Origin: Sphaerotilus natans
GTDB taxonomy: Bacteria > Pseudomonadota > Gammaproteobacteria > Burkholderiales > Burkholderiaceae_C
Direction: 5' to 3'
DNA length: 64,000 nucleotides
Assembly: GCF_900156335.1 (NCBI RefSeq)
Contig: NZ_FTMZ01000004.1
Coordinates: 62,001-126,000, forward strand
The position numbers and the translations under genes were made by a program. The notes under the pieces were generated by a model, which saw nothing but the letters and a program-made list of their open reading frames with translations, was not told the DNA's origin and ran no database searches. Shown here in pieces: positions 9,001 through 15,732 of the stretch (position 1 is its first letter; each line of letters begins with the position of its first letter).

Positions 9001-9065
9001 AAACCCGCCTCATCAAACAAGGGATGATGCAAGAGCTATTGAGCGGCCGGGTTCGGTTGATCTGA
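6003..9065 (+). CDS. hsdM-hsdS: Type I restriction-modification fused HsdM-HsdS protein with one recognition domain
   Basis: One 1020-residue chain joins a DNA adenine methylase to a specificity subunit. Residues 1-150 form the HsdM N-terminal domain. The SAM-binding motif DPTCGSG is at 190-196 and the catalytic NPPF at 266-269. A long helical region runs to about 770. From about residue 773 (base 8320) the chain becomes an HsdS half: a single target-recognition domain, then the typical C-terminal helix EQIEIAMILSDMDTEI...LIKQGMMQELLSGRVRL. Ordinary HsdS has two such domains, so this protein probably dimerises and reads a symmetric bipartite site. Bases 8320 to about 8640 are AT-rich against a GC-rich methylase part, which suggests a swapped recognition domain. 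HsdR is 2.5 kb downstream. Confidence 0.92.
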   Translation: MAVKKSELYASLWKSCDELRGGMDASQYKDYVLVLLFMKYVSDRYAGDPDGQIFVPEGSRFSDLVALKGDKEIGDKLNKAIAALAEENDLTGVITLVDFNDPDKLGKGREMVDRLSNLIGIFNAPGLDFSGNRAEGDDLLGDAYEFLMRHFATESGKSKGQFYTPAEVSTVMARLLGIGADTPASRSAHDPTCGSGSLLLKVAAEAPHGLTLYGQEMDNATSALATMNMILHDCTTAAIEKGNTLSSPQFRDAAGQLKTFDYVVANPPFSSKAWSNGLQPQDDEFGRFTYGVPPEKNGDYAFLLHILKVLKSTGRAAVILPHGVLFRGGAEGLIRQRLLKQGFIQTLIGLPANLFYGTGIPACILVLDKSQAATRDSVFVVDASRGFRKDGNKNRLRAQDIHRIVDVVTRQREAERYARRVPLAEIEANDWNLNIPRYIDGSEPEDLQDIEAHLRGGIPRRDIDALQRYWAVFPGVRAALFEDLAGRPEHVRLKVPAAEIRAAIFGHAEFTAFNATVSGRFAAWREERTAGLRALAVGDSARALVRDLGESILARFEGAPLIDAYDVYQHLMDYWDEVMQDDVAQIVQDGWRAQRPGATAGRMEPNTDLIPMALVIGRFLAAEAALVEQLEGVRDGFTRLREELEEEHGGEDGLFAEARTDKGKLTAASVKARLKAIKGDADQADERALLDQWLGLNDQETDAGRRIKDARKALETKAARQYAALTDDEIRALVIDDKWMARLAADVQSELDRVSQGLTGRVRELGERYAVPLPILIEKHKEISSRLDIHFREINSTAWQDLLSGERRLPNYTAPRINRPLSYVIADLEAGVSVNSVECDNPASTGKPCILKTSAIYDGEFNPAECKLIEPKDTSRARLSPRKDTILVSRMNTPNLVGEVGYVANDHPNLYLPDRLWMTRFHQGAKVCPRWLAYMLSSTHIKDKIKGLATGTSGSMKNISKGALLGLELAFPVLEEQIEIAMILSDMDTEITALEARREKTRLIKQGMMQELLSGRVRLI

Positions 9066-9411
9066 TCAAACTACCCGCCAGGCCGGAATGCACCGGTTTG
9101 GCGCACCACGCGGCGGCATTCGTTCGCCGCGAGATCCCACCATGTGAATGCATGGATCTGGATCAAGAAATCCCCTCGATGAACTGAAAACCGCCCGCGT
9201 TGGCGGTGTTGGGCTTTCGCTTTCGGTAGCACTTTTGCGTGAAATTTTCCACATTTGCGGTGTGACAAATTTCACGCTTTTTGCATTTCAACTCGAAAGT
9301 TTAAGGGTTTTTGATGTGAGGACAAGGGTTGCAGGTTGAGGCTTTGAGCGTGCGTGAAGGTACTTATATTGGAAGTAGTGGACCAATTACCCCTTACTCG
9401 GGAGATGTCGA
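9066..9411 (+). other. Intergenic stretch between hsdM-S and the metalloprotease
   Basis: No convincing gene is present in these 346 bases. The composition falls from GC-rich to AT-rich along it. It holds the hairpin described at 9237 and a TATATT (9365-9370) that could be the -10 box of the protease gene. Confidence 0.6.
9237..9282 (+). terminator. Hairpin with 11-base arms followed by a T run, likely terminator
   Basis: GCGTGAAATTT (9237-9247) pairs perfectly with AAATTTCACGC (9267-9277) across a 19-base loop, and TTTTT follows. It could end the hsdM-S transcript before the cargo genes. The loop is longer than usual, so a protein-binding or recombination site is also possible. Confidence 0.5.
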
Positions 9412-10707
9412 ATGGACCGAAAAATCACCGCCATTGCAGTGATGTTGTTTGCCACCTCACACGCTTACGCGCAACTGGACTCGTATCCACCGGCACTTTC
9501 TGAAAAGTTAGCCGCACAGAGAGCAGCAGAAATAAGCGCCAGCCAAAAGCTTCCTGATCAAACCGCAAACTATCTATTCGCCAGAAAGCGTTGGACTCCC
9601 GGATCAACCATACTTATCGCATTCAATGGCGGCGAGTCGGCAATGCATGGTGCAATTGCCAAACAAGCCGCACAGTGGGAAAAATATGCAAACATAAAAC
9701 TCGATTTCGGCTTTAATCCAAAAACCAAAAAATACAGAACTTGGTCAACTGAAGACACCAATCGCTCAGCCCATATTCGCATCGGATTTTCGGAACCTGG
9801 ATATTGGTCATATGTCGGGACTGACAGCGTCAGCAGCATCGCTCCAGAAAACGCCTCTTCCATGAATTTCGAGGGATTTATTGAAAGTTGGCCGAAACTC
9901 ATGCCCGACCGTTGGAAAACGGTAGTGATTCATGAGTTTGGACATGCACTGGGGCTTCATCATGAACATCAGCATCCAACTTGCGGCGCTGAATTTAGAT
10001 GGGAAACCGGACCGAACAAAGAACCGAGCGTGTACGAGGTATTTCAAGATTGGCAACGATGGGATCGCCAAACTGTTGATGTCAATCTTCGCCCGAGTGA
10101 AATCAATCAAACATATTCATCAAAAATCGCCGACAGAGCATCAGTAATGTTCTACGCAATGCCTGAGCAATCCTTCATTAAGGGGCGAAAAAGTATCTGC
10201 TACATTCCCAAAGAGAACCGAGGAATATCAAGAATAGATGGCATCGGCGCAGCAGCCTCGTATCCCAAAAATCCAACGCACGCAGTAGAAATGGCCCTCG
10301 CATATGCTCAAACCTCAGCATTACTCTCCTCTCTATCGAAAGAAAACTTAAATTCAGAAGAACAACAGGCAATCAAAAATAGGGTTCAATCAGGAATCGA
10401 AGCCAAAAAACCTTTGCTCTACATTCAAATACAACGTGAATCCGATCGCGCAATTGCCAGCAAAATACAGATTGCAGCCCAAAACAACGGGTTTCTTGCT
10501 CCCGGTATAGAAAATGTAGCCGCAAAAAAATTAAAGTCTGGAGCAAAAACAGAAATAAGGTATTTTAGAGAAATTGATGCGCCATATGCAAAAAATATTG
10601 CAGAAATATTTGAAGAGTCACTTACCGGCAACGACTATCGCATAGTGCATGTCAAGTCGCTGGCATCGTCAGTCAGTCGAAATCTGGTTGAAATATGGCT
10701 TCCGTAA
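9412..10707 (+). CDS. Secreted metzincin-type zinc metalloprotease
   Basis: The 431-residue protein has a cleavable signal peptide (MDRKITAIAVMLFATSHAYA). Its catalytic domain has the extended zinc motif HEFGHALGLHHE (174-185), with ligands His174, His178 and His184 and general base Glu175. A methionine turn SVMFYAM (244-250) follows, as in astacin-like and related metzincins. The last ~90 residues form a separate domain (LLYIQIQRESDRAIASKIQ...TEIRYFREIDAPYAKNIAEIF) that resembles the small alpha/beta LytR_C-type fold; that match is by eye. A GGGAG ribosome-binding site precedes the ATG. The gene is markedly AT-rich and sits between hsdM-S and hsdR, as acquired cargo would. Its substrate is unknown. 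The lipoprotein gene next to it may be a partner. Confidence 0.85.
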   Translation: MDRKITAIAVMLFATSHAYAQLDSYPPALSEKLAAQRAAEISASQKLPDQTANYLFARKRWTPGSTILIAFNGGESAMHGAIAKQAAQWEKYANIKLDFGFNPKTKKYRTWSTEDTNRSAHIRIGFSEPGYWSYVGTDSVSSIAPENASSMNFEGFIESWPKLMPDRWKTVVIHEFGHALGLHHEHQHPTCGAEFRWETGPNKEPSVYEVFQDWQRWDRQTVDVNLRPSEINQTYSSKIADRASVMFYAMPEQSFIKGRKSICYIPKENRGISRIDGIGAAASYPKNPTHAVEMALAYAQTSALLSSLSKENLNSEEQQAIKNRVQSGIEAKKPLLYIQIQRESDRAIASKIQIAAQNNGFLAPGIENVAAKKLKSGAKTEIRYFREIDAPYAKNIAEIFEESLTGNDYRIVHVKSLASSVSRNLVEIWLP

Positions 10708-10779
10708 AAAGTCATCACGTCAGTCAAGCCCATCACGCAAATAGCACGGCCTCACCCCAACTTTAAATCGGAGTCAATT

Positions 10780-11505
10780 ATGCTACGTATTACCATGCTC
10801 GCGTTGTGCGTTTTCACCGCAAGCGGCTGCTCTCACATCTCCGACAGAAAATTCTCGCCAGAAGAAACCATGAACCCACCCAAGATTCATGGTGCGAACG
10901 ATGAAAAAGATCTTTCGAAAAATGCCGAAAAAATTCCAGTGGACGACTATTTCAATGCTCTCAGACTGGCGCAGCCAATTTATAGAGAAAAATCAATTGA
11001 ATTACCACAAAACAATCAAGCGGCTATCGAAAACTATGTATCAGAAGGCATCGGACTAGTTGACTCCTACTGCAGCAGATGGTTTAGAAAAATAGACGAT
11101 CTGAGTCGACTTCTTAATTATCAGAGCGAAAACCTGAACGTAATCACACAACTCGGAACGACACTTCTTGGCATTGGCACAGCAAACGCCAACTTCATCA
11201 CAGGCTATGGTGCCGCAACTGCCGCGATTGCCGGAATGTCAAACAATGTAAACAGCTCATTCTTCGCCACGCCCACTGCCTCAAAAGTTCAGAGGCACAT
11301 AGAAAACCTCATGAAGGATGAGGCCACGGCACTCAAATCCGCAGCAAAAAACAATCAACTCAATTTCAAGGACGCTTATACACGCCTAGAAAAATACGCG
11401 GACCTATGCACCCATGCTCGAGCAAAGGAAGTCGTTGAATCCGCCTTAGACTCGACGAAGACCGAAATAAATCATGGCGTAATGAAAAGCATCTCCATCA
11501 AATAG
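10780..11505 (+). CDS. Hypothetical lipoprotein beside the metalloprotease
   Basis: I do not recognise a family for this 241-residue product. It opens with a lipoprotein signal, MLRITMLALCVFTASGC, with Cys17 as the lipidation site. A mature chain of charged helices follows. One glycine- and alanine-rich hydrophobic stretch (LLGIGTANANFITGYGAATAAIAG, given here only to mark it near residues 130-152) could insert in a membrane or form a helical pair. A short run before it contains a Cys (SYCSRWF). The gene follows the metalloprotease after 72 bases, is equally AT-rich, and probably shares its transcript. It could be a membrane anchor, an inhibitor or immunity protein for the protease, or a delivery partner. 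Confidence 0.7.
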   Translation: MLRITMLALCVFTASGCSHISDRKFSPEETMNPPKIHGANDEKDLSKNAEKIPVDDYFNALRLAQPIYREKSIELPQNNQAAIENYVSEGIGLVDSYCSRWFRKIDDLSRLLNYQSENLNVITQLGTTLLGIGTANANFITGYGAATAAIAGMSNNVNSSFFATPTASKVQRHIENLMKDEATALKSAAKNNQLNFKDAYTRLEKYADLCTHARAKEVVESALDSTKTEINHGVMKSISIK

Positions 11506-11524
11506 CCCAACTACACGAATATAT

Positions 11525-11589
11525 TCCCCTTGCCAAACAACGACACCGGATCACAAAATGGATGATGCCGTAGAATTGAGGCAAGGGGA
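11525..11589 (+). promoter_or_regulatory. Inverted repeat that can sequester the hsdR ribosome-binding site
   Basis: TCCCCTTGCC (11525-11534) is perfectly complementary to GGCAAGGGGA (11580-11589) across a 45-base loop. The second arm contains the AAGGGGAG Shine-Dalgarno sequence of hsdR. In the mRNA a 10-pair stem could therefore block hsdR translation. The sequence and complementarity are seen; the regulatory role is inferred. Confidence 0.55.
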
Positions 11590-11594
11590 GCGCC

Positions 11595-14500
11595 ATGACC
11601 AAATCCATCAATCAAAAAGAATCCACCACCCAAGCCCGAGTGACTCGCCTCTTCACCGAGTCCCTCGGCTACACCTACCTCGGCCGCTGGTCCGACCGCC
11701 CCGACAACCGCAACATCGAGCCCGCCCTGCTGCGGGCTTTTCTCTTGGCGCAGGGCGTGGACGCCGCACTCGCGGACCGCGCCATCTACCAACTCGAACA
11801 GACCGCCAACGACCGCGTCCAGCGCCTGCACGACCGCAACCGCGCCGTGTACGAGCTGCTGCGCTACGGCGTCAAGGTGCGCCCCGACGCGGGCGAGCAG
11901 ACCCGCGATGTCTGGCTGATCGACTGGAAACACCCCGAGCGCAATCACTTCGGCATCGCCGAGGAAGTCACCGTCAAGCCGCACGACCCGCGCGCCCACA
12001 CCAAGCGCCCCGACCTCGTGCTGTATGTCAACGGCATGGCTCTGGCCGTGATCGAGCTGAAACGCTCCACCGTCTCGGTGTCCGAAGGCATCCGCCAGAA
12101 CCTCGACAACCAGAAACCCGAATTCATCGAAGGCTTCTTCTCGACGCTGCAGTTCGTCATGGCCGGCAGCGACACCGAGGGCCTGCGCTACGGCACCGTC
12201 GGCACGCCCGAACGCCATTACCTGACCTGGCGCGAAGACGGCGCCGACCTCGCCGACGACCCGCGCAGCCCGCTCGACCAGCACCTCGGCTGGCTCTGCA
12301 ACAAGGCGCGGCTGCTGGAGCTGATCCACGACTTCGTGGTGTTCGACAGCGGGCGCAAGAAACTCTGTCGCCACAACCAGTATTTCGGCGTGCGTGCCGC
12401 CCAGGCCCGCCTGCAGCGCCGCGAGGGCGGCATCCTCTGGCACACGCAAGGTTCCGGCAAGAGCCTGACGATGGTGTGGCTGGCCAAATGGATCCGCGAA
12501 CACATCCGGGACGCCCGCGTCCTCATCATCACCGACCGCACCGAACTCGACGCCCAGATCGAAAAGGTCTTCCACGGCGTGCAGGAACAGCTCCACCGCA
12601 CCCGCGACGGCGCCGACCTCGTGTGCGTGCTGGGCGACGACCGGCCGTGGCTGATCGGCTCGCTGGTCCACAAGTTCGGCGGCGTCAGCCGCAAGAGCGC
12701 GCGCGCCGACAACGACGGCGATGCGGGCGACGTGGCCGGTTACGTCCAGGAGATCCGCAAGGCGCTGCCCCCGGGCTTCCGGGCGCGGGGCCGGCTCCAC
12801 GTCTTCGTGGACGAATGCCACCGCACCCAGTCCGGCCTGCTGCACGAGGCGATGAAGGCCATCCTGCCCGACGCGGTCTTCATCGGCTTCACCGGCACGC
12901 CGCTGCTGAAAAGCGACAAGCAACGCAGCATCGAGGTCTTCGGCGGCTACATCCACACCTACAAGTTCAACGAGGCGGTGCGCGACCGCGTGGTGCTCGA
13001 CCTGCGCTACGAGGCGCGCGACATCGACCAGCGCATCACCTCGCAGCGCAAGATCGACGACTGGTTCGAGGCCCACACCGCCGCGCTGACCGACCTCGCC
13101 AAGGCGCAGCTCAAGGCCCGCTGGGGCACGATGCAGACGCTGCTGTCGAGCCGCAGCCGGCTGGAGCAGATCGTGGCCGACATCCTGCTCGACATGGCCA
13201 CCCGCGACCGCCTGAAGAGCGGGCGCGGCAACGCGATGCTGGTGGCAGGCAGCGTGTACGAGGCCTGCCGTTACCACGACCTGTTTGCGCGCACGCCGCT
13301 GGCCGGGCGCTGCGCGGTGGTCAGCTCCTACGTGCCGAAGGTCGCGGACGTGAAGGGCGAGGCCACCGGCGAAGGCGTGACGGACGCGCTGCAGAAATAC
13401 GAGACCTACCGCCGGATGCTGGCCGACTGGTTCAAGCTGCCGCCGGATGAAGCGGTGCTGCGCATCGACGACTTCGAGACCGAGGTGAAGCAGCGCTTCA
13501 TCGACGAGCCGGCGCAGATGCAGTTGCTGATCGTCGTGGACAAGCTGCTGACCGGCTTCGACGCACCGCCCGCGACCGTGCTCTACATCGACAAGCCGAT
13601 GCGCGACCACGGCCTGTTCCAGGCGATCTGCCGCGTCAACCGACTGGACGGCGACGACAAGGAGGTGGGCTGCATCGTCGACTACAAGCACCTGTTCGAG
13701 CGCGTCGAGGGCGCGATCCAGGACTACACCCGCGGCGCGCTCGACGGCTACGACGCCAGCGACATCGCCGGCCTCATCACCAGCCGCATCGACAAGGCCC
13801 GCGAGCGGCTGGACGAGGTGCTCGAATCGGTGCGGGCGCTGTGCGAGCCGGTCGAGACGCCGCGCACGATGGAAACCTACCTGCGCTTCTTCTGCGGCAC
13901 GGCAGCGGGCGACGCGGCGGAACTCAAGGCCCGCGAAGGCCAGCGGCTGGCGCTCTACAAGCTGACCGCGGCGCTGGTACGCGCCTATGCGAACCTCGCG
14001 GGCGATTTTGCGGAAGCTGGCATCACGCCCGACGAAGCGACGGCGCTGAAAGCCGAGGTGACGCAGTTCGAGGCGGTGCGCAGCGCGGTGAAGATCCGCA
14101 GCGGCGACTACATCGACCTGAAGGCCTACGAGCCGGCGATGCGCCACCTGATCGACACCTACGTGCAGGCGGGCGACAGCGAGAAGCTCTCGGCCTTCGA
14201 TGACCTGACGCTGGTGCAGATGCTCGCCACACGCGGCCCCGAAGCGGTCGAGGCGCTGCCGGACGGGCTGCGCACCAGCCCCGAGTCGGTGGCCGAGACG
14301 ATCGAGAACAACGTGCGCCGGGTCATCATCGACGAGTCGCCGGTCAACCCGAAATACTACGAGCGCATGTCGGCGCTGCTGGACGCGCTGATCGCGCAGC
14401 GGCGGGAACAGGCGATCGACTACGCCGAGTTTCTCCAGCAGGCCAGCGCGCTGGCGCGGCAGGTGCAGTCGCCATCCTCCAGCGCGGCCTACCCGCGCGC

Positions 14501-14774
14501 CATCGACACGCCCGGCAAGCAGGCGCTGTTCGACAACCTCGGCCAGAACCAGCCGCTCGCGCTCAGCGTCCACCACGCAGTGATCACGCACCGCGAGGAC
14601 GACTGGCGCACGGTCAACGCGAAGATGAAGACACGCAAGCTGCGCACGGCGATCAAGCTGGCCTTGGGTGCGCCGGGCGTGCTGGTCGCAGCGGAAGGCC
14701 ACGGCGTGCAGGAAGACCTGGATGCGCGGGCGGACCGTATCCTTGAGCTGGTCCGGAACCAGCCCGAATACTGA
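11595..14774 (+). CDS. hsdR: Type I restriction enzyme R subunit (nuclease-translocase)
   Basis: The 1059-residue HsdR translocates DNA using ATP and cuts it when the enzyme meets unmodified sites. The N-terminal PD-(D/E)xK nuclease shows Asp140 and Glu154-x-Lys156 (RPDLVLYVNGMALAVIELK). The helicase motor shows Walker A QGSGKS (285-290), DECH (406-409), the GFTGTP motif and a later LLTGFDAPP...RVNR region. The C-terminal helical domain would dock on the methylase. The length is normal. A strong AAGGGGAG ribosome-binding site precedes the ATG but can pair with an upstream arm. The partner HsdM and HsdS functions are fused in the gene at 6003. Base composition is back to GC-rich, unlike the cargo genes before it. 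Confidence 0.96.
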   Translation: MTKSINQKESTTQARVTRLFTESLGYTYLGRWSDRPDNRNIEPALLRAFLLAQGVDAALADRAIYQLEQTANDRVQRLHDRNRAVYELLRYGVKVRPDAGEQTRDVWLIDWKHPERNHFGIAEEVTVKPHDPRAHTKRPDLVLYVNGMALAVIELKRSTVSVSEGIRQNLDNQKPEFIEGFFSTLQFVMAGSDTEGLRYGTVGTPERHYLTWREDGADLADDPRSPLDQHLGWLCNKARLLELIHDFVVFDSGRKKLCRHNQYFGVRAAQARLQRREGGILWHTQGSGKSLTMVWLAKWIREHIRDARVLIITDRTELDAQIEKVFHGVQEQLHRTRDGADLVCVLGDDRPWLIGSLVHKFGGVSRKSARADNDGDAGDVAGYVQEIRKALPPGFRARGRLHVFVDECHRTQSGLLHEAMKAILPDAVFIGFTGTPLLKSDKQRSIEVFGGYIHTYKFNEAVRDRVVLDLRYEARDIDQRITSQRKIDDWFEAHTAALTDLAKAQLKARWGTMQTLLSSRSRLEQIVADILLDMATRDRLKSGRGNAMLVAGSVYEACRYHDLFARTPLAGRCAVVSSYVPKVADVKGEATGEGVTDALQKYETYRRMLADWFKLPPDEAVLRIDDFETEVKQRFIDEPAQMQLLIVVDKLLTGFDAPPATVLYIDKPMRDHGLFQAICRVNRLDGDDKEVGCIVDYKHLFERVEGAIQDYTRGALDGYDASDIAGLITSRIDKARERLDEVLESVRALCEPVETPRTMETYLRFFCGTAAGDAAELKAREGQRLALYKLTAALVRAYANLAGDFAEAGITPDEATALKAEVTQFEAVRSAVKIRSGDYIDLKAYEPAMRHLIDTYVQAGDSEKLSAFDDLTLVQMLATRGPEAVEALPDGLRTSPESVAETIENNVRRVIIDESPVNPKYYERMSALLDALIAQRREQAIDYAEFLQQASALARQVQSPSSSAAYPRAIDTPGKQALFDNLGQNQPLALSVHHAVITHREDDWRTVNAKMKTRKLRTAIKLALGAPGVLVAAEGHGVQEDLDARADRILELVRNQPEY

Positions 14775-14797
14775 TAAATCCTGAGGCCCCTGACACC

Positions 14798-14936
14798 GTC
14801 ATGCCCGCGCAAGCGGGCACCCACGCAGTCCGACACCCGCGCGCATCGTGGATGCCCGCTTGCGCGGGCATGACGGACGCGCTGGAACGCGCGCTCCAGC
14901 CCGCCGAGCCGGGTTGCCCGCTTGCGCGGGCATGAC
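14798..14936. repeat. Three copies of a 22-base palindromic intergenic repeat
   Basis: The unit GTCATGCCCGCGCAAGCGGG plus CA occurs at 14798-14819. Its reverse complement occurs at 14853-14874 and again at 14915-14936. Each copy contains its own dyad (GCCCGC / GCGGGC). Copies one and two face each other and could form one long hairpin after hsdR. Such elements are common dispersed repeats in Proteobacteria. Three copies at irregular spacing rule out a CRISPR array. Confidence 0.85.
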
Positions 14937-14982
14937 GGCGTGCCAGGACAGGCCAAGAATCGACAACATCCAACGTCCGTCC

Positions 14983-15732
14983 ATGCCATCGACGCCGCCC
15001 CACCATCTCGACATCAGCGGCCTGCGCATCGAGATCGCCCGCCAGCGCATCAAGCACCTGCACCTCGGCGTCTACCCGCCGGACGGCCGCGTGCGTGTGG
15101 CGGCACCGCTGGCGGTGGACGATGAGGCGGTGCGACTCGCGGTCGTGCAGCGGCTGGGCTGGATCCGCCGCCAGCAGGCCCAGTTTGCGGCACAGCCCCG
15201 CGAGTCACGGCGCGAGATGGTCAGCGGCGAGAGCCACCAGGTCTTCGGTCAGCGGCGCCGGCTGCGCGTGGTCGAGGTGGACGCACCGCCCAAGGTGGAA
15301 CGCGTCGGACTGACGACGCTACGGCTGCAGGTGCGCCCCGGTGCGGACCGGGACCAGCGTGAGCAGGTGCTGCAGAACTGGTACCGAGTCGAACTGAAAG
15401 CGCTGATCCCGGCGCTGCTGGCACGCTGGCAGCCGGTGCTGGGCGTGGAGGCCAGCGCCTGGGGCGTCAAGCGCATGAAGACAAAATGGGGCAGCTGCAC
15501 GCCGGCCAGCGGACGGATCTGGCTCAACCTGGATCTGGCTCGCCAGCGACCCGCCTGCATCGAGTACGTTCTGGTGCACGAGCTGGCCCATCTGCGGGTG
15601 CGCCGGCATGACGAGCAGTTCACCGCACTGCTCGACCACGCGCTGCCGTCCTGGCCGTCATTGCGATCTGAACTGAACCAGACGCTGCTGCCCGCCAGCA
15701 GCGTCAGCCGACCTCCACCGTCCCGGCGTTGA
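14983..15732 (+). CDS. YgjP/DUF45-type zinc metallohydrolase (SprT-like)
   Basis: This 249-residue protein belongs to the YgjP (DUF45) family, often found beside type I restriction genes. The metal-binding core HELAHLRVRRHDEQF is at about residues 198-212. It is preceded by the family hallmark VKRMKTKWGSCTPASGRIWLN. The N-terminal half matches the family beta-rich region (IEIARQRIKHLHLGVYPPDGRVRVAAP). I set the start at ATG 14983, because longer readings run through the palindromic repeats. No ribosome-binding site is obvious. The 3' end overlaps the convergent phosphatase gene by 29 bases. Its molecular role is not settled; a DNA- or protein-processing function is inferred from SprT relatives. 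Confidence 0.88.
   Translation: MPSTPPHHLDISGLRIEIARQRIKHLHLGVYPPDGRVRVAAPLAVDDEAVRLAVVQRLGWIRRQQAQFAAQPRESRREMVSGESHQVFGQRRRLRVVEVDAPPKVERVGLTTLRLQVRPGADRDQREQVLQNWYRVELKALIPALLARWQPVLGVEASAWGVKRMKTKWGSCTPASGRIWLNLDLARQRPACIEYVLVHELAHLRVRRHDEQFTALLDHALPSWPSLRSELNQTLLPASSVSRPPPSRR

Noticed and set aside
11511-14702. A 1063-residue open frame antisense to hsdR
   Set aside because: It has no family motif, is dominated by Arg/Ala/Val/Asp/His typical of antisense reading in GC-rich genes, and lies opposite an unmistakable HsdR.
14798-14936. CRISPR array
   Set aside because: Only three copies, one inverted, with unequal gaps and palindromic units; no cas genes nearby.
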